Notes: generated by a model not told the origin, from the sequence alone. A stretch of DNA of 50,562 bases from Deltaproteobacteria bacterium (GCA_031273455.1 JAISRZ010000115.1:1-50562); one strand, 5' to 3'; numbered from the stretch's first letter, positions 10,088 to 19,822 are shown. Numbers and translations: made by a program.

Positions 10088-10852
10088 TTGGGTCAGAAAA
10101 CACACCCCTTAGGCTTCCGCTTGGGAGTCATTAAAACCTGGGGCTCGCGGTGGTACGCGGGTCGGGACTTCGGCCATCTAGTGGTCGAGGACCGGAAAAT
10201 CCGCGACTACGTCAAAAAGAAGCTCGAGGCCGCCGGGATTTCCCACATCGAGATCGAGCGCTTTGGCTCCAAGGTGAAACTGCGGATCCATACGGCTCGC
10301 CCGGGCATTGTCATTGGCAAAAAAGGGGCCGACATCGAGAACCTCCGCCGGGAACTGGAAAAGCTTTTAAGCGGGTTCAATAAGGCCCAAAATCGCGGTC
10401 CTTTAAGGGCTTCGGCTAAGTCGCCCAGCGATTCCCCCGCCGAGGGCCTGGAAAAGGTCGCCGAAAAGGACCGGCGTTTTAGCGCTGACCGGGAAGTCAT
10501 GATTGACATCCAGGAAGTGAGGAAACCGGAAATCTCGGCCCAGTTAGTGGCGGAGAACGTGGCCCAGCAACTGCAAAAAAGGGTCACCTTCCGCCGGGCC
10601 ATGAAAAAGTCCATTTCTTTGGCCTTTAAGTTTGGGGCCTTGGGGGTCAAGATCCACTGCGCCGGTCGTTTGGGCGGGGCGGAAATGGCTCGCCGGGAAT
10701 GGTACCGGGAAGGCCGAGTGCCTCTACAGACCTTACGGGCTGACGTGGATTACGGGTTCGCCGAGGCCAAGACCACCTATGGCATCATTGGGGTCAAGGT
10801 CCACATCTTCAAAGGCGAGATCATCTCGAACGAGGCGGCCGAAAAGCTTTAA
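10088..10852 (+). CDS. rpsC: 30S ribosomal protein S3 with an internal insertion
   Basis: Head protein at the mRNA entry channel. 254 aa. Start TTG 10088 ([18 protein letters not shown]) with AGGAGGG just upstream. The KH domain [20 protein letters not shown] is followed at about residues 94-137 by roughly 35-40 extra charged and Ser/Pro residues (including [13 protein letters not shown]). The normal sequence then resumes at [23 protein letters not shown]. Usual S3 proteins have only about six residues at this turn. Frame and codon use continue normally, so it looks like an in-frame expansion, not an error. Confidence 0.95.
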   Translation: MGQKTHPLGFRLGVIKTWGSRWYAGRDFGHLVVEDRKIRDYVKKKLEAAGISHIEIERFGSKVKLRIHTARPGIVIGKKGADIENLRRELEKLLSGFNKAQNRGPLRASAKSPSDSPAEGLEKVAEKDRRFSADREVMIDIQEVRKPEISAQLVAENVAQQLQKRVTFRRAMKKSISLAFKFGALGVKIHCAGRLGGAEMARREWYREGRVPLQTLRADVDYGFAEAKTTYGIIGVKVHIFKGEIISNEAAEKL

Positions 10853-10890
10853 AATAAGGTGGCGATTACGCCCCAACGGAGTTTTGGGAT

Positions 10891-11307
10891 ATGCTCTTCC
10901 CCAAAAGAACGAAATACCGCAAACAACAGAAAGGTCGCCGCGGCGGCCCGGCCAAAGGGGCCAGCCAGCTCGATTTTGGCCGGTTTGGGCTCCAGGCTCT
11001 GACCCGCGGCTATATGACCTCCCAGCAGATCGAGGCTGGCCGCGTGGCCATTAACCGCCACGTTCGGCGCGGGGGCCAACTGTGGATCCGGGTTTTCCCG
11101 GATAAACCAGTCTGCAAGAAACCGGCGGAAACCCGCATGGGCAAGGGCAAAGGCACCCCCGAAGGCTGGGTGGCGGTGGTTAAACCGGGCCGGGTCTTAT
11201 TTGAGATGGACGGGATACCGGAAGCCACGGCTCGCCAAGCCATTCGCTTAGCCGCCAACAAGTTGCCCTTTCAGACCCGCTTCATCATTAGGGGGGAGGT
11301 TCTGTGA
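10891..11307 (+). CDS. rplP: 50S ribosomal protein L16
   Basis: Binds 23S rRNA near the A-site tRNA elbow and the central protuberance. 138 aa, full length: [19 protein letters not shown] start, [16 protein letters not shown] and [21 protein letters not shown] core. The usual T after KP is replaced by VC (KPVCKKPAE). Its stop overlaps the rpmC GTG start by 4 nt. Confidence 0.97.
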   Translation: MLFPKRTKYRKQQKGRRGGPAKGASQLDFGRFGLQALTRGYMTSQQIEAGRVAINRHVRRGGQLWIRVFPDKPVCKKPAETRMGKGKGTPEGWVAVVKPGRVLFEMDGIPEATARQAIRLAANKLPFQTRFIIRGEVL

Positions 11308-11519
11308 AACTTCGGAATATCCAGGAGCTGGACCTGCCTGAGTTGGTCAAACGGGAGAGCGAGCTTAGAGAGACCATTTTTTCTTTAAGAACGCGGATCG
11401 TTAACGGCCAAGTAGACAATGTCAAGGAAATTCGGGCGATCCGTAAAGAGCTCGCCCGCGTCAAGACGGTCCACCGGGAAAAACAGCTTTCCGCGGCCAA
11501 AGCCCCAAGCGAGAGGTAG
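11304..11519 (+). CDS. rpmC: 50S ribosomal protein L29
   Basis: Small two-helix protein beside the exit tunnel next to L23. 71 aa, with [21 protein letters not shown] and [16 protein letters not shown] helices typical of the family. The start is GTG 11304, overlapping the rplP stop (GTGA). Confidence 0.94.
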   Translation: MKLRNIQELDLPELVKRESELRETIFSLRTRIVNGQVDNVKEIRAIRKELARVKTVHREKQLSAAKAPSER

Positions 11520-11522
11520 ACA

Positions 11523-11780
11523 GTGGAAGACAGACGGCCCAATCAAACCATAACCGGCGTGGTGGTTTCCGACAAAATGGACAAGACTGTGGTGGTCCTG
11601 GTCAATCGTCTGGTCAAGCACCCCGTGTATAAAAAATACATCCGCCGCCGGGCCAAATTTATGGCCCATGACGAACAGAACGCGGCCCGCCTCGGGGACA
11701 CGGTGGAGATCATCCAATCCCGGCCTCTGTCCCGCCTCAAGCGGTGGCGGCTGACCCGCGTCCTGGCCCGCCAGGCCTAA
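11523..11780 (+). CDS. rpsQ: 30S ribosomal protein S17
   Basis: Primary 16S 5'-domain binder with an OB fold. 85 aa: [34 protein letters not shown] is diagnostic. GTG start at 11523 with AGAGG upstream, only 3 nt after rpmC. Confidence 0.96.
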   Translation: MEDRRPNQTITGVVVSDKMDKTVVVLVNRLVKHPVYKKYIRRRAKFMAHDEQNAARLGDTVEIIQSRPLSRLKRWRLTRVLARQA

Positions 11781-11789
11781 GGAGACATC

Positions 11790-12158
11790 ATGATCCAGCC
11801 GGAAACCAAACTGACTGTGGCCGACAATTCCGGGGCCAAACGGGTTTATTGCATCAAGGTCCTGGGCGGTAGCCGCCGTCGTTACGCCTCTTTGGGCGAC
11901 ATCATCGTCGTCTCGGTCAAGGAAGCCTTACCCGGCTCCAAGGTCAAAAAAGGCGACGTGGTTAAAGCCGTGGTGGTCCGGACGGCCAAAGAAGTGGGCC
12001 GTCAGGACGGGTCGCATATTAAGTTCGACGACAATAGCGCCGTGCTTATCAATAACGCTCGCGAACCCATTGGCACCCGCATTTTCGGGCCCGTGGCCCG
12101 GGAGCTTAGAACCAGGCGCTTTATGAAGATTGTCTCTTTAGCCCCGGAAGTTTTGTAG
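11790..12158 (+). CDS. rplN: 50S ribosomal protein L14
   Basis: Subunit-interface protein forming bridges B5 and B8; also the binding site of silencing factor RsfS. 122 aa, exact family length. [27 protein letters not shown] start and [24 protein letters not shown] end. AAGGAG precedes ATG. First gene of the spc segment, 9 nt after rpsQ. Confidence 0.97.
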   Translation: MIQPETKLTVADNSGAKRVYCIKVLGGSRRRYASLGDIIVVSVKEALPGSKVKKGDVVKAVVVRTAKEVGRQDGSHIKFDDNSAVLINNAREPIGTRIFGPVARELRTRRFMKIVSLAPEVL

Positions 12159-12166
12159 AGGTGGCT

Positions 12167-12514
12167 ATGTCTTTTAGCACTGATTTAAAAGCCGGCGATC
12201 GCTTATTCGTTATCTCCGGTTCCCAAAAAGGCAAGATTGGGACTTTAAAAAAGTTTTTCCCAGCCAAAGAGCGGGTTTTAGTGGAAGGCGTCAACCTGGC
12301 CATTAAGCACGCCAAGGCTAACCCCACGGCCAACGAGCCGGGCGGTCGAGTCAAGAAGGAAAAACCTCTCCACATTTCCAATGTGGCCTTGGTCTGCCCC
12401 AAATGCTCCGAGCCCACCTGGGTCCGCCACGAGATCATCCCCCCGGCGGAAGAAGGCGGCAAAAAGCGGAAAGTGCGGATTTGTAAGCGCTGCAAAGCCC
12501 GGATTGACGAGTGA
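12167..12514 (+). CDS. rplX: 50S ribosomal protein L24, zinc-ribbon form
   Basis: Early assembly initiator near the exit tunnel. 115 aa from ATG 12167; an in-frame GTG at 12161 lies inside the GAGGTGG ribosome-binding site and is less likely. The KOW motif ([18 protein letters not shown]) is followed by a C-terminal zinc ribbon with CPKC and CKRC pairs. Such Cys-bearing L24 forms are known in several bacterial groups. Confidence 0.95.
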   Translation: MSFSTDLKAGDRLFVISGSQKGKIGTLKKFFPAKERVLVEGVNLAIKHAKANPTANEPGGRVKKEKPLHISNVALVCPKCSEPTWVRHEIIPPAEEGGKKRKVRICKRCKARIDE

Positions 12515-12593
12515 CCTTTAATAATGGCCCTAAAGTCCATCGGTTATTCGGCCGAAGGGACGCCAATTTTTGGTGGCCGCCACGAGGAGAAAG

Positions 12594-13145
12594 ATGCCTA
12601 GGCTAAAAAAGTTTTACCACGACGAGGTCACCCCGCGTCTGGTTAAGGAGTTTAAGTACTCCAACCCCAATGAGGTCCCTAAGCTGGTCAAGGTCTCCTT
12701 AAACATGGGTTTAGGGGAAGCCACCAAGGAACCGAAGATCTTGGAGTCCTCCCGCGAGGAGCTGTCCCTTTTGGCCGGTCAAAGGGCCATTATCACTAAA
12801 GCCCGTAGGTCCATCGCGGCCTTTAAGCTCAGGGAAGGTATGTCCATTGGGGTCATGGTGACCTTACGCCGGGACCGGATGTACTACTTTTTGGATAAGC
12901 TTTTAAACGTGGTCTTACCTCGGGTGCGGGACTTTCGGGGGGTTTCCCCCAAAGCCTTCGATGGCCGGGGCAACTACACCTTGGGCTTAAAAGAGCACAT
13001 CATCTTCCCGGAGGTCAACTTTGATAAGATCGATCGGGTTAAGGGTTTGAACATCACCATAGTCACCACGGCCAAAACCGATGAGGAGGCCCGGTTTCTC
13101 TTAACGGAGCTGGGCATGCCCTTTAGGAAGACTAACCAGAGCTAG
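12594..13145 (+). CDS. rplE: 50S ribosomal protein L5
   Basis: Central-protuberance protein that binds 5S rRNA and contacts the P-site tRNA. 183 aa from ATG 12594, which has a strong GAGGAGA site; the in-frame TTG at 12570 would add eight unrelated residues and run through that site. Core segments [37 protein letters not shown] and [20 protein letters not shown] are conserved. Confidence 0.96.
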   Translation: MPRLKKFYHDEVTPRLVKEFKYSNPNEVPKLVKVSLNMGLGEATKEPKILESSREELSLLAGQRAIITKARRSIAAFKLREGMSIGVMVTLRRDRMYYFLDKLLNVVLPRVRDFRGVSPKAFDGRGNYTLGLKEHIIFPEVNFDKIDRVKGLNITIVTTAKTDEEARFLLTELGMPFRKTNQS

Positions 13146-13157
13146 AAGGAGGTCAGG

Positions 13158-13343
13158 ATGGCCAAAACTTCCATGATTATTAGGGCCGCCCGACCGGCCA
13201 AGTTCTCTTCAAGGGCCTACAACCGTTGCCCCATCTGTGGCCGGCCCCGGGCCTTTCTGCGCAAATTTAACCTGTGCCGGATTTGTTTCCGCAAGATGGC
13301 CCTGGCCGGTGAGATTCCGGGCGTGGTCAAGGCTAGTTGGTGA
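13158..13343 (+). CDS. rpsN: 30S ribosomal protein S14, zinc type (type Z)
   Basis: 30S head protein. 61 aa short form with two Cys pairs, CPICGRP and CRICF, forming the zinc site, and the conserved [18 protein letters not shown] end. AAGGAGG precedes ATG. The long Cys-less form of many Proteobacteria is not seen here; the zinc form suits anaerobic Desulfobacterota. Confidence 0.97.
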   Translation: MAKTSMIIRAARPAKFSSRAYNRCPICGRPRAFLRKFNLCRICFRKMALAGEIPGVVKASW

Positions 13344-13347
13344 CCCT

Positions 13348-13746
13348 ATGTCCATGACTGACCCCATCGCCGATCTCTTAACCCGCGTCCGGAACGCCTT
13401 AACCGCCCGCCATGACCGGGTGGATATCCCGGCTTCCCGCTTAAAGGTGGCCATTGTCCGCATTTTAAAGGACGAAGGCTTTATCAAGAACTTCAAGATC
13501 AGCCGGGACAATAAGCAAGGCCTTATCCGGGTCTTATTGAAGTACAACGAGCGGAACGCTCCGGTCATTAATGGCCTGACCCGCCTTTCCCGGCCTGGCC
13601 GGCGGCTTTATCTTAAATCCGCTGAGGTCAAACCGGTCTTATCGGGCTTAGGGGTCATGATCGTCTCCACCTCCAGGGGCGTTATGACGGACAAAGAAGC
13701 TAGGCGCCATAACTTAGGCGGCGAGTCCCTCTGCCAGATTTGGTAG
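13348..13746 (+). CDS. rpsH: 30S ribosomal protein S8
   Basis: Central-domain 16S binder and, in E. coli, the translational repressor of the spc operon. 132 aa from ATG 13348 (MSMTDPIADLLTRVRNAL); the upstream part of the open frame overlaps rpsN and is not S8. The C-terminal VSTSRGVMTDKEARRHNLGGESLCQIW is typical. It begins 4 nt after rpsN. Confidence 0.96.
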   Translation: MSMTDPIADLLTRVRNALTARHDRVDIPASRLKVAIVRILKDEGFIKNFKISRDNKQGLIRVLLKYNERNAPVINGLTRLSRPGRRLYLKSAEVKPVLSGLGVMIVSTSRGVMTDKEARRHNLGGESLCQIW

Positions 13747-13761
13747 GTTTACGAGGATAAA

Positions 13762-14316
13762 ATGTCCAGAATTGGCAAACTACCCGTGCCCATCCCCCCG
13801 GGCGTCAAGATCGATTACGCGGCCCCGGTCTTAAAGGTGGCTAAAGGGCCGGTCTCTTTGACCCGGACCATCCATAAGAACGTCCTTTTAACCGTGGAAA
13901 AAGACCAGATCATCTTGAAACCCGTGGACGACTCCCAAAACAGTAAAGCCCTTTGGGGTCTCCACCGGACCTTGGTCAATAACATGGTCATTGGGGTCTC
14001 CACCGGTTTTACCCGGGTCTTGGAAGTGGTCGGCGTGGGCTGGCGCATTGAGGCCCAAGAGAACAAAGGGGTTCAGAGCTTAAAGCTCTCTTTAGGTTTT
14101 TCCCATCCCGTGGATTTTCCTTTGCCCCCCTCGGTCAAAGCCCAGGTTGACCCCAAAACCTTAAAAATCACTTTAACCTCGCCCGATAAAGAGCTTTTAG
14201 GCTTGACCGCGGCCAAGGTCCGCTCTTACCGTCGGCCCGAGCCCTACAAGGGCAAAGGCATCCGCTACGAAGGCGAGACCATCCGCCGGAAAGTCGGTAA
14301 AGCGGGCGGCAAGTGA
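13762..14316 (+). CDS. rplF: 50S ribosomal protein L6
   Basis: Located near the sarcin-ricin loop at the factor-binding site. 184 aa, MSRIGKLPVPIPPGV start, two duplicated RNA-binding folds, and RRPEPYKGKGIRYEGETIRRKVGKAGGK end. ACGAGGA precedes the ATG. Confidence 0.97.
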   Translation: MSRIGKLPVPIPPGVKIDYAAPVLKVAKGPVSLTRTIHKNVLLTVEKDQIILKPVDDSQNSKALWGLHRTLVNNMVIGVSTGFTRVLEVVGVGWRIEAQENKGVQSLKLSLGFSHPVDFPLPPSVKAQVDPKTLKITLTSPDKELLGLTAAKVRSYRRPEPYKGKGIRYEGETIRRKVGKAGGK

Positions 14317-14361
14317 TAGCTCCGCTATTTTGGGGTTTAAGTTCCCCTTTAAAGGTGTCCC

Positions 14362-14730
14362 ATGTCTAAGACCAATCCCCGCTTGGCGGCCCGGGTGGGC
14401 CGTCAGGAGCGGGTTAGAAAAAAGGTGCGGGGCGTGGCCAGTCGGCCCCGCTTATGCGTTTTTCGCTCCGCCTCCCATATTTACGCCCAGTTAATCGACG
14501 ATGTCGCGGGCCGGACCTTAGCCGCTTTTTCCACCTTGAACCCTTCGATCAAAGAGGAGTTAAAGGGTCTAAACAAAACGGAAAAAGCCCGGCGAATTGG
14601 GAAAGCCATTGGCGCGGCCATCTTGGCCTTGGGTTTAAAAGACATCATTTTCGATCGCAACGGCTTTTTGTATCATGGCCGGGTTAAAGCTCTGTCCGAG
14701 GGCGCCCGGGAAGCTGGCTTAAACTTTTAA
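14362..14730 (+). CDS. rplR: 50S ribosomal protein L18
   Basis: Binds 5S rRNA with L5 in the central protuberance. 122 aa with basic N terminus ([20 protein letters not shown]), [12 protein letters not shown] core and [26 protein letters not shown] end. AAAGGTG precedes ATG 14362. Confidence 0.96.
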   Translation: MSKTNPRLAARVGRQERVRKKVRGVASRPRLCVFRSASHIYAQLIDDVAGRTLAAFSTLNPSIKEELKGLNKTEKARRIGKAIGAAILALGLKDIIFDRNGFLYHGRVKALSEGAREAGLNF

Positions 14731-14741
14731 GGGGGAGACGC

Positions 14742-15242
14742 GTGTACAATCGGCCCGAGGAAGAGCAGGTTCTCATCGATAAAGTGGTCCACGTCAACCG
14801 TGTGGCTAAGGTGGTCAAAGGTGGACGGCGTTTCTCCTTTTCCGCCATTGTGGTGGTCGGGGACGGTCACGGTAAGGTCGGCTTTGGCTTAGGCAAAGCC
14901 AGCGAAGTGCCGGAGGCCATTCGGAAAGGGATGGAAAGGGCCAAGAAGAACGTGATCGAGGTCGATCTGGCGGGCACCACCGTGCCCCATCAGGCCACTG
15001 GCGACAGTGGGAGCGGCTCGGTTCTTTTAAAACCCGCGGCCAAGGGCACCGGCGTTATCGCTGGCGGCTCAGTCCGGGCCGTGGTCGAGGCGGTCGGGGT
15101 CAAGGACATTTTAACCAAGGTCTTGGGCTCCAATAACCCCCATAACGTGGTCCGGGCCACCATCGCCGCCTTGAAAAAAATGCGTTTGGCCAAAACCGTG
15201 GCCAAAGAGCGGGGCGTTCCCCCGGAAAGGCTGAGGGTTTGA
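14742..15242 (+). CDS. rpsE: 30S ribosomal protein S5
   Basis: Decoding-fidelity protein on the solvent side of the 30S, with helicase activity at the mRNA entry site. 166 aa: [39 protein letters not shown] and the [18 protein letters not shown] phosphate-binding region. Start GTG 14742 behind GGGGGAG. Confidence 0.97.
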   Translation: MYNRPEEEQVLIDKVVHVNRVAKVVKGGRRFSFSAIVVVGDGHGKVGFGLGKASEVPEAIRKGMERAKKNVIEVDLAGTTVPHQATGDSGSGSVLLKPAAKGTGVIAGGSVRAVVEAVGVKDILTKVLGSNNPHNVVRATIAALKKMRLAKTVAKERGVPPERLRV

Positions 15243-15297
15243 CCTAATAGGTCGGCCCTAGCTTTAACCTTTAGCCATATTATAAGCGGGTAATGTT

Positions 15298-15483
15298 GTG
15301 TCTAAGTCCCTCAAAATAACCCAAGTTAAAAGCGTGGTGGGCCGTTTGCCCAATCACCGCCGGACCGTTCGGGCTTTAGGCCTTAAACGGATCGGCGATA
15401 GCTCGACCCAACCGGATAATCCCGCCATTCGGGGCATGATCGCCACGGTGGGTTACCTTTTACGGGTGGAGGAAGTCCAATGA
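15298..15483 (+). CDS. rpmD: 50S ribosomal protein L30
   Basis: Small 50S protein. 61 aa, KSLKITQVKSVVGRLPNHRRTVRALGL is diagnostic. Start GTG 15298. Its stop overlaps the rplO ATG (ATGA at 15480-15483), so the two are coupled. Confidence 0.95.
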   Translation: MSKSLKITQVKSVVGRLPNHRRTVRALGLKRIGDSSTQPDNPAIRGMIATVGYLLRVEEVQ

Positions 15484-15926
15484 GGCTACATGATTTAAAA
15501 CCGGCCCCCGGGTCCAAGAAAGAACCCAAGCGGAAAGGCCGGGGCGAGTCCTCGGGCCAGGGCAAAACCGCCGGTCGGGGCCATAAGGGCCAAAAATCCC
15601 GTTCCGGCGGCGGCGTGGGCGTGGGCTTTGAGGGCGGGCAGATGCCTTTACAAAGGCGTTTGCCCAAACGCGGGTTCACCAACCTTTTTAAAAAGACCTA
15701 CTCTTTGGTTAACCTTGCGGATTTAGAGCCCTTCGCCGCCCATAGCGTCATTGACGCCGAGGTTTTAGTGGCCTCGGGGATCATCCGGAAAGTTGATCAA
15801 CCGATCAAACTATTGGCCAACGGCCTTCTGACCAAACCCTTGACCGTCAAAGCCCAGGCCGCCTCCAAACAAGCCTTGGCCAAGATGGCCGAATTGGGCG
15901 GTCAGGTGGAGATCCTGACCCTTTAG
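15480..15926 (+). CDS. rplO: 50S ribosomal protein L15
   Basis: Late-assembly 50S protein with a long basic N-terminal extension. 148 aa; LHDLKPAPGSKKEPKRKGRG start, SGQGKTAGRGHKGQKSRSGG glycine-rich arm, and GFEGGQMPLQRRLPKRGF are hallmark segments. Coupled to rpmD by the 4-nt overlap. Confidence 0.97.
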   Translation: MRLHDLKPAPGSKKEPKRKGRGESSGQGKTAGRGHKGQKSRSGGGVGVGFEGGQMPLQRRLPKRGFTNLFKKTYSLVNLADLEPFAAHSVIDAEVLVASGIIRKVDQPIKLLANGLLTKPLTVKAQAASKQALAKMAELGGQVEILTL

Positions 15927-15946
15927 TCAGGCGATGAGGGCGAATT

Positions 15947-17278
15947 TTGTTAGCCGCTAACGACAACCTGTCCCAGTCCAGCGACCTTCGGAAAAGGCTG
16001 ATCTACGTTCTCTTGATCCTAGCCGTTTACCGGGTGGGGGTCCATATCCCGACCCCCGGGGTCAACACTGAGGCTTTGGCCATCTTCTTCGCCCGGTTCC
16101 AAGGGACCTTACTCGGTCTTTTTGACATGTTCTCGGGTCGAGCCTTGTCCCAGTTCTCCATCTTCGCCATGGGGATCATGCCTTATATCTCGGCCTCCAT
16201 CATTATTGAGCTCTTGACCGTGGTCTGGCCTTATTTGGGGCGGTTAAAGAAGGAAGGCGGCCAAGACGGGCGGCGGAAACTGACCCAATACTCCCGGTAC
16301 CTGACCGTGGGCCTCTCCTTGTTCCAAGGGTTTATGCTGGCCGTGGGTTTAGAGCGGATGGCCCTGGACGAATCGACCTCGGTGGTCATTAACCCGGGCA
16401 TGTCCTTTCGGCTCATGACCACCATCACCTTGGCCGCGGGCACCTGCTTTATCATGTGGTTAGGTGAGCAAATCACCGAGCGCGGGATTGGGAACGGCAT
16501 CTCCTTAATCATCTTCGCCGGTATTGTCGAGGCTTTGCCCTCGGCCATTGGCGGGGTCTTTCGGGACGTGGGCCAAGGGAACCAGTCGATTTTGGCCATG
16601 GTCTTGCTTACCGCGGGCATGCTCTTAATCGTGGCTGGGGTGGTCTTCTGCGAGCGCGCCCAGCGCCGCATCCAGGTCCAGTACGCCCAGCGCATGGTCG
16701 GTCGCCGGATGGTCGAGGGCCGCTCCACCCATTTGCCCTTAAAGCTCAACCCCGCTGGGGTTATCCCGCCTATTTTCGCTAGCTCTTTAATCATGTTTCC
16801 GGCCACTTTGGGCCAGTTCATGGAGCATCCGGCCTTTAAGACCGTCTCGGATTGGCTGAACGAGTCCAGTATTCTGTATAACCTCATTTACGTGGCCTTA
16901 ATCATCTTCTTCTGTTACTTCTACACGGGGGTCCAGTTTAACCCCACGGACGTGGCCGAGAACATGAAAAAGCACGGCGGCTTTATCCCGGGCATCCGGC
17001 CGGGTCAGAAGACCGCCGAGTACATTGACCGGGTTTTAACCCGGATCACCTTGTGGGGGGCTTTATACGTCTCCTTTATCTGCGTTATGCCCTCCTTTGT
17101 CCGGGTCTACTTTCGGGTGGACTTTTGGTTTGGCGGGACCGCCCTTTTGATCGTCGTGGGCGTGGCCTTAGACACCATCGCCCAGATCCACTCCTACGTT
17201 TTAAACCAGCATTACGATGGTTTTTTGAAGAAAGGCATGGCCGGCATGGGCAAAATCCAATCCCGGCGCCGGTCTTGA
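15947..17278 (+). CDS. secY: Protein translocase subunit SecY
   Basis: Channel-forming subunit of the SecYEG translocon in the inner membrane. 443 aa with ten expected membrane segments. HIPTPGVNTEAL (plug and first loop), GIMPYISASIIIELL, GEQITERGIGNGISLIIFAGI and the cytoplasmic loop GMGKIQSRRRS end fit the family. TTG 15947 is the start (MLAANDNLSQSSDLRKRLIY). The next gene is adk after a 200-nt gap; map and infA, often found here, are missing. Confidence 0.96.
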   Translation: MLAANDNLSQSSDLRKRLIYVLLILAVYRVGVHIPTPGVNTEALAIFFARFQGTLLGLFDMFSGRALSQFSIFAMGIMPYISASIIIELLTVVWPYLGRLKKEGGQDGRRKLTQYSRYLTVGLSLFQGFMLAVGLERMALDESTSVVINPGMSFRLMTTITLAAGTCFIMWLGEQITERGIGNGISLIIFAGIVEALPSAIGGVFRDVGQGNQSILAMVLLTAGMLLIVAGVVFCERAQRRIQVQYAQRMVGRRMVEGRSTHLPLKLNPAGVIPPIFASSLIMFPATLGQFMEHPAFKTVSDWLNESSILYNLIYVALIIFFCYFYTGVQFNPTDVAENMKKHGGFIPGIRPGQKTAEYIDRVLTRITLWGALYVSFICVMPSFVRVYFRVDFWFGGTALLIVVGVALDTIAQIHSYVLNQHYDGFLKKGMAGMGKIQSRRRS

Positions 17279-17303
17279 CAAATATCCGAATATAGGTTAA
17301 GCT
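17275..17303 (+). promoter_or_regulatory. Possible promoter for adk and the alpha segment
   Basis: Perfect -35 TTGACA at 17275-17280 overlapping the secY stop codon, 17-nt spacer, and a poor -10 TAAGCT at 17298-17303. The weak -10 makes this tentative. The 200-nt gap before adk is unusually long for this cluster, which is consistent with an internal promoter. Confidence 0.4.
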
Positions 17304-17479
17304 AATAAATTTCCGAAAATAGAGCCAAAAGGCTCGGCTATTAAGGTCGTTTATTCCGGCGCGCTTGAAGGTTTATTAACTAATAATAGCTAAATCCGGC
17401 TTTAAACATATTGGTTTTACATTTTTAACCATCTAATTGTAGCCGGGCCCAAGAGCGGCTAACCATCAAGGGGGGTTCC

Positions 17480-18121
17480 ATGATAATAGTTCTCTTAGGG
17501 CCTCCAGGGGCTGGCAAAGGGACCCAAACTGGGCCCTTAGCCCGTAAATACCAGATCGTGGGTATTTCCACGGGCGATATTTTTCGGTTCAACTTAAACG
17601 CCGGGACCCCTTTAGGTTTAGAGGCCAAAAACTTCATGAACCAAGGCTTATTGGTCCCGGACGATTTAACCTGCCGCTTAGTCGAGGATCGGCTGAGCCA
17701 ACCGGACGCTCAAAACGGTTGTTTATTGGACGGTTTTCCCCGGACGGTTTATCAGGCCGAAGAGCTGGAAAAATATTTGGCCAAAAAAGGCCAAAAAGTG
17801 GATTATTGCCTCCTTCTGGATATCCCGGAAAAAGAGCTGATGGCCCGCTTAACTGGCCGCCGGGTCTGTCGGTCCTGCGCCGCGGTCTGGCACTTAACCT
17901 TTTCCCCACCCCCGGCCAACCTGGTTTGCGACCGTTGCGGCGGGGAAATTTACCAACGGGACGATGACGGCGAAGTGGCCGCCTCCAACCGTTTAAAAGT
18001 TTATCAAGCCCAAACCCAGCCCGTGGTGGACTGGTATAAGGCCAAGGGAACCTTGAAGACGGTGACGGCCTTAGGGCCCCCGGCGGAAGTGGAAAAGGCC
18101 ATTATTAAGGCCATGAGTTAG
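17480..18121 (+). CDS. adk: Adenylate kinase, zinc-lid type
   Basis: ATP + AMP to 2 ADP; maintains adenylate balance in the cytoplasm. 213 aa. P-loop GPPGAGKGT at residues 7-15, STGDIFR AMP-binding segment and [11 protein letters not shown]. The LID carries two Cys pairs (CRSC and CDRC), the structural zinc site of many anaerobes and Gram-positives. GGGG site before ATG 17480. Lies between secY and rpmJ, 11 nt ahead of the latter. Confidence 0.97.
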   Translation: MIIVLLGPPGAGKGTQTGPLARKYQIVGISTGDIFRFNLNAGTPLGLEAKNFMNQGLLVPDDLTCRLVEDRLSQPDAQNGCLLDGFPRTVYQAEELEKYLAKKGQKVDYCLLLDIPEKELMARLTGRRVCRSCAAVWHLTFSPPPANLVCDRCGGEIYQRDDDGEVAASNRLKVYQAQTQPVVDWYKAKGTLKTVTALGPPAEVEKAIIKAMS

Positions 18122-18132
18122 GCGGTGACCCC

Positions 18133-18246
18133 ATGAAAGTGCGCTCCTCAGTTAAAAAAATGTGCATCAAATGCAAGATAATCCGGCGGTTCGGCCAAGT
18201 CCGGGTTATCTGCGAAAACCCCAAGCATAAACAGCGTCAAGGCTAA
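18133..18246 (+). CDS. rpmJ: 50S ribosomal protein L36
   Basis: Smallest 50S protein. 37 aa, starting [15 protein letters not shown] and ending HKQRQG. Zinc ligands C-x2-C, then Cys and His (VICENPKHK), are all present. Located between adk and rpsM as in many bacteria, where infA would often precede it but is missing here. Confidence 0.96.
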   Translation: MKVRSSVKKMCIKCKIIRRFGQVRVICENPKHKQRQG

Positions 18247-18261
18247 TAGGGAGGGTTCCAG

Positions 18262-18639
18262 TTGCCTAGGATTTCCGGCATTGACTTGCCCCGCCACAAA
18301 CGGATTGACATCGCTTTGACTTATATCTTTGGTCTTGGCCGGACCAGCGCCCAAGCCATCCTGGAAAAAGCCAAAGTCAACTTTGACACCAAGTCGGACC
18401 ATTTAACGGACGATGAGGTCACCCGCATTCGCCGGATCATTGACGGCGAGTATAAGGTGGAAGGCGATTTACGGCGGGAAGTGACCATGAACATTAAAAG
18501 GCTCATGGATCTTGGCTGCTATCGCGGTCTAAGGCACCGGCGCGGTTTGCCCGTCAATGGCCAAAGGACCCACACCAACGCGCGGACCCGCAAAGGCCCC
18601 CGCCGTTCGGTGGTTGGCAAGAAGAAAACCACCAAGTAA
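18262..18639 (+). CDS. rpsM: 30S ribosomal protein S13
   Basis: Head protein contacting the P-site tRNA and forming bridges to L5. 125 aa: [26 protein letters not shown] start, [26 protein letters not shown] end. Start codon TTG 18262 with GGGAGGG upstream. Opens the alpha segment rpsM-rpsK-rpsD-rpoA-rplQ. Confidence 0.96.
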   Translation: MPRISGIDLPRHKRIDIALTYIFGLGRTSAQAILEKAKVNFDTKSDHLTDDEVTRIRRIIDGEYKVEGDLRREVTMNIKRLMDLGCYRGLRHRRGLPVNGQRTHTNARTRKGPRRSVVGKKKTTK

Positions 18640-18658
18640 CCCTTAGCCGGAGGACAAT

Positions 18659-19054
18659 ATGTCGGCCAAAGCCGTTCGCCGAACCCGCAAGAAAAAAGAG
18701 AAAAAAAGCGTGCCCCAGGGAGTGGCCCATATCCAAGCCACTTTCTCGAACACCATCATCACCATAACCGATCCCCAAGGCAATACCGTGGCCTGGTCCT
18801 CTAGTGGCATCCAGGGCTTTAAGGGCTCCCGCAAATCCACGCCGTACGCCGCCCAAACCGCGGTGGAGGACGTGGCGAAAAAGGCCCAAGAGCATGGCAT
18901 GCGCTCGGTGGAGGTTTTCATCAAAGGGCCGGGCAACAGCCGGGAAGCCGCTTTACGGGCTTTCCAGTCCTCCGGTCTCCAGGTGACCATGATTCGGGAC
19001 GTCACGCCCATCCCCCACAATGGTTGCCGGCCCCCGAAACGTCGGCGCGTTTAA
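18659..19054 (+). CDS. rpsK: 30S ribosomal protein S11
   Basis: Platform protein forming the mRNA exit channel. 131 aa. [22 protein letters not shown] and the C-terminal [19 protein letters not shown] are diagnostic; the NG dipeptide that is isomerised to isoaspartate in other bacteria is present (HNG). GGAGGA precedes the ATG. Confidence 0.97.
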   Translation: MSAKAVRRTRKKKEKKSVPQGVAHIQATFSNTIITITDPQGNTVAWSSSGIQGFKGSRKSTPYAAQTAVEDVAKKAQEHGMRSVEVFIKGPGNSREAALRAFQSSGLQVTMIRDVTPIPHNGCRPPKRRRV

Positions 19055-19083
19055 TCCCTTTCGTTATTTTTGGAGGATAATCC

Positions 19084-19710
19084 TTGGCCAGATACACCGA
19101 GGCGGTTTGCCGCATCTGCCGGCGCGAGAACACCAAGCTTTTCCTAAAGGGCGACCGTTGCTACGCCACCAAGTGCGCTTTTGAGCGCCGGGCCGTCGCC
19201 CCCGGCCAGCATGGCGGGCGCCGGGGCAAACTGTCCGACTATGGTTTACAGTTGCGGGAAAAGCAGAAGGTCAAAAGGACTTACGGCCTTTTGGAAAAGC
19301 AGTTCCGGTCTTTGTTTGAGAAAGCCGAGCGCCAAAAGGGCGTCACCGGGGCTAACCTTTTGATTTTGCTGGAGCGGCGCTTGGACAACATCGTCTATCG
19401 CATGGGCTTCGCCTCTTCCCGGAGCCAGGCCAGACAACTTGTCTGCCACGGCCATTTCCTGGTCAACGACCATAAAGTGGACATCCCCTCTTACCTGATT
19501 AAGGGCGGGGATAAGGTCACCTTACGGGAGCGGAGCCGCCAGAACGCCTACATTCAGCTGTCCATGGAGACCGTGGCTCGCCGGGGCGTCCCGCGCTGGC
19601 TGGAGCTGGATAAGGCCGCTTTCTCGGGGCGGATTAAGGAATTGCCGGTCCGCGAGGATTTGACCATGCCCATTTCCGAGCAGCTGATCGTGGAGCTCTA
19701 TTCCAAGTAG
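19084..19710 (+). CDS. rpsD: 30S ribosomal protein S4, zinc form
   Basis: Primary 16S 5'-domain binder; in E. coli represses the alpha operon. 208 aa. The N terminus holds a Cys cluster ([18 protein letters not shown] then KC) of the zinc-binding S4 type. The S4 RNA-binding domain ([37 protein letters not shown]) follows. TTG start at 19084 with TGGAGGA upstream. Confidence 0.97.
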   Translation: MARYTEAVCRICRRENTKLFLKGDRCYATKCAFERRAVAPGQHGGRRGKLSDYGLQLREKQKVKRTYGLLEKQFRSLFEKAERQKGVTGANLLILLERRLDNIVYRMGFASSRSQARQLVCHGHFLVNDHKVDIPSYLIKGGDKVTLRERSRQNAYIQLSMETVARRGVPRWLELDKAAFSGRIKELPVREDLTMPISEQLIVELYSK

Positions 19711-19822
19711 CTTTGGCCTGGAATAAATTTAGGTTATGGTCATTGGCTAAGCGTTAGGCGACGCTTTCCTGGCCGATTCTCTTTTGGCTTAGGCGAGCTA
19801 GCCGCGTCTTTTTGGAGAGTGT

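Noticed and set aside
13237-13347. Upstream extension of rpsH
   Set aside because: It overlaps rpsN in another frame; S8 begins at MSMTDPIADLL at 13348.
17322-17335. GAGCC-AAAA-GGCTC hairpin after secY as a terminator
   Set aside because: Stem of only 5 bp and no T run; transcription probably continues or restarts.
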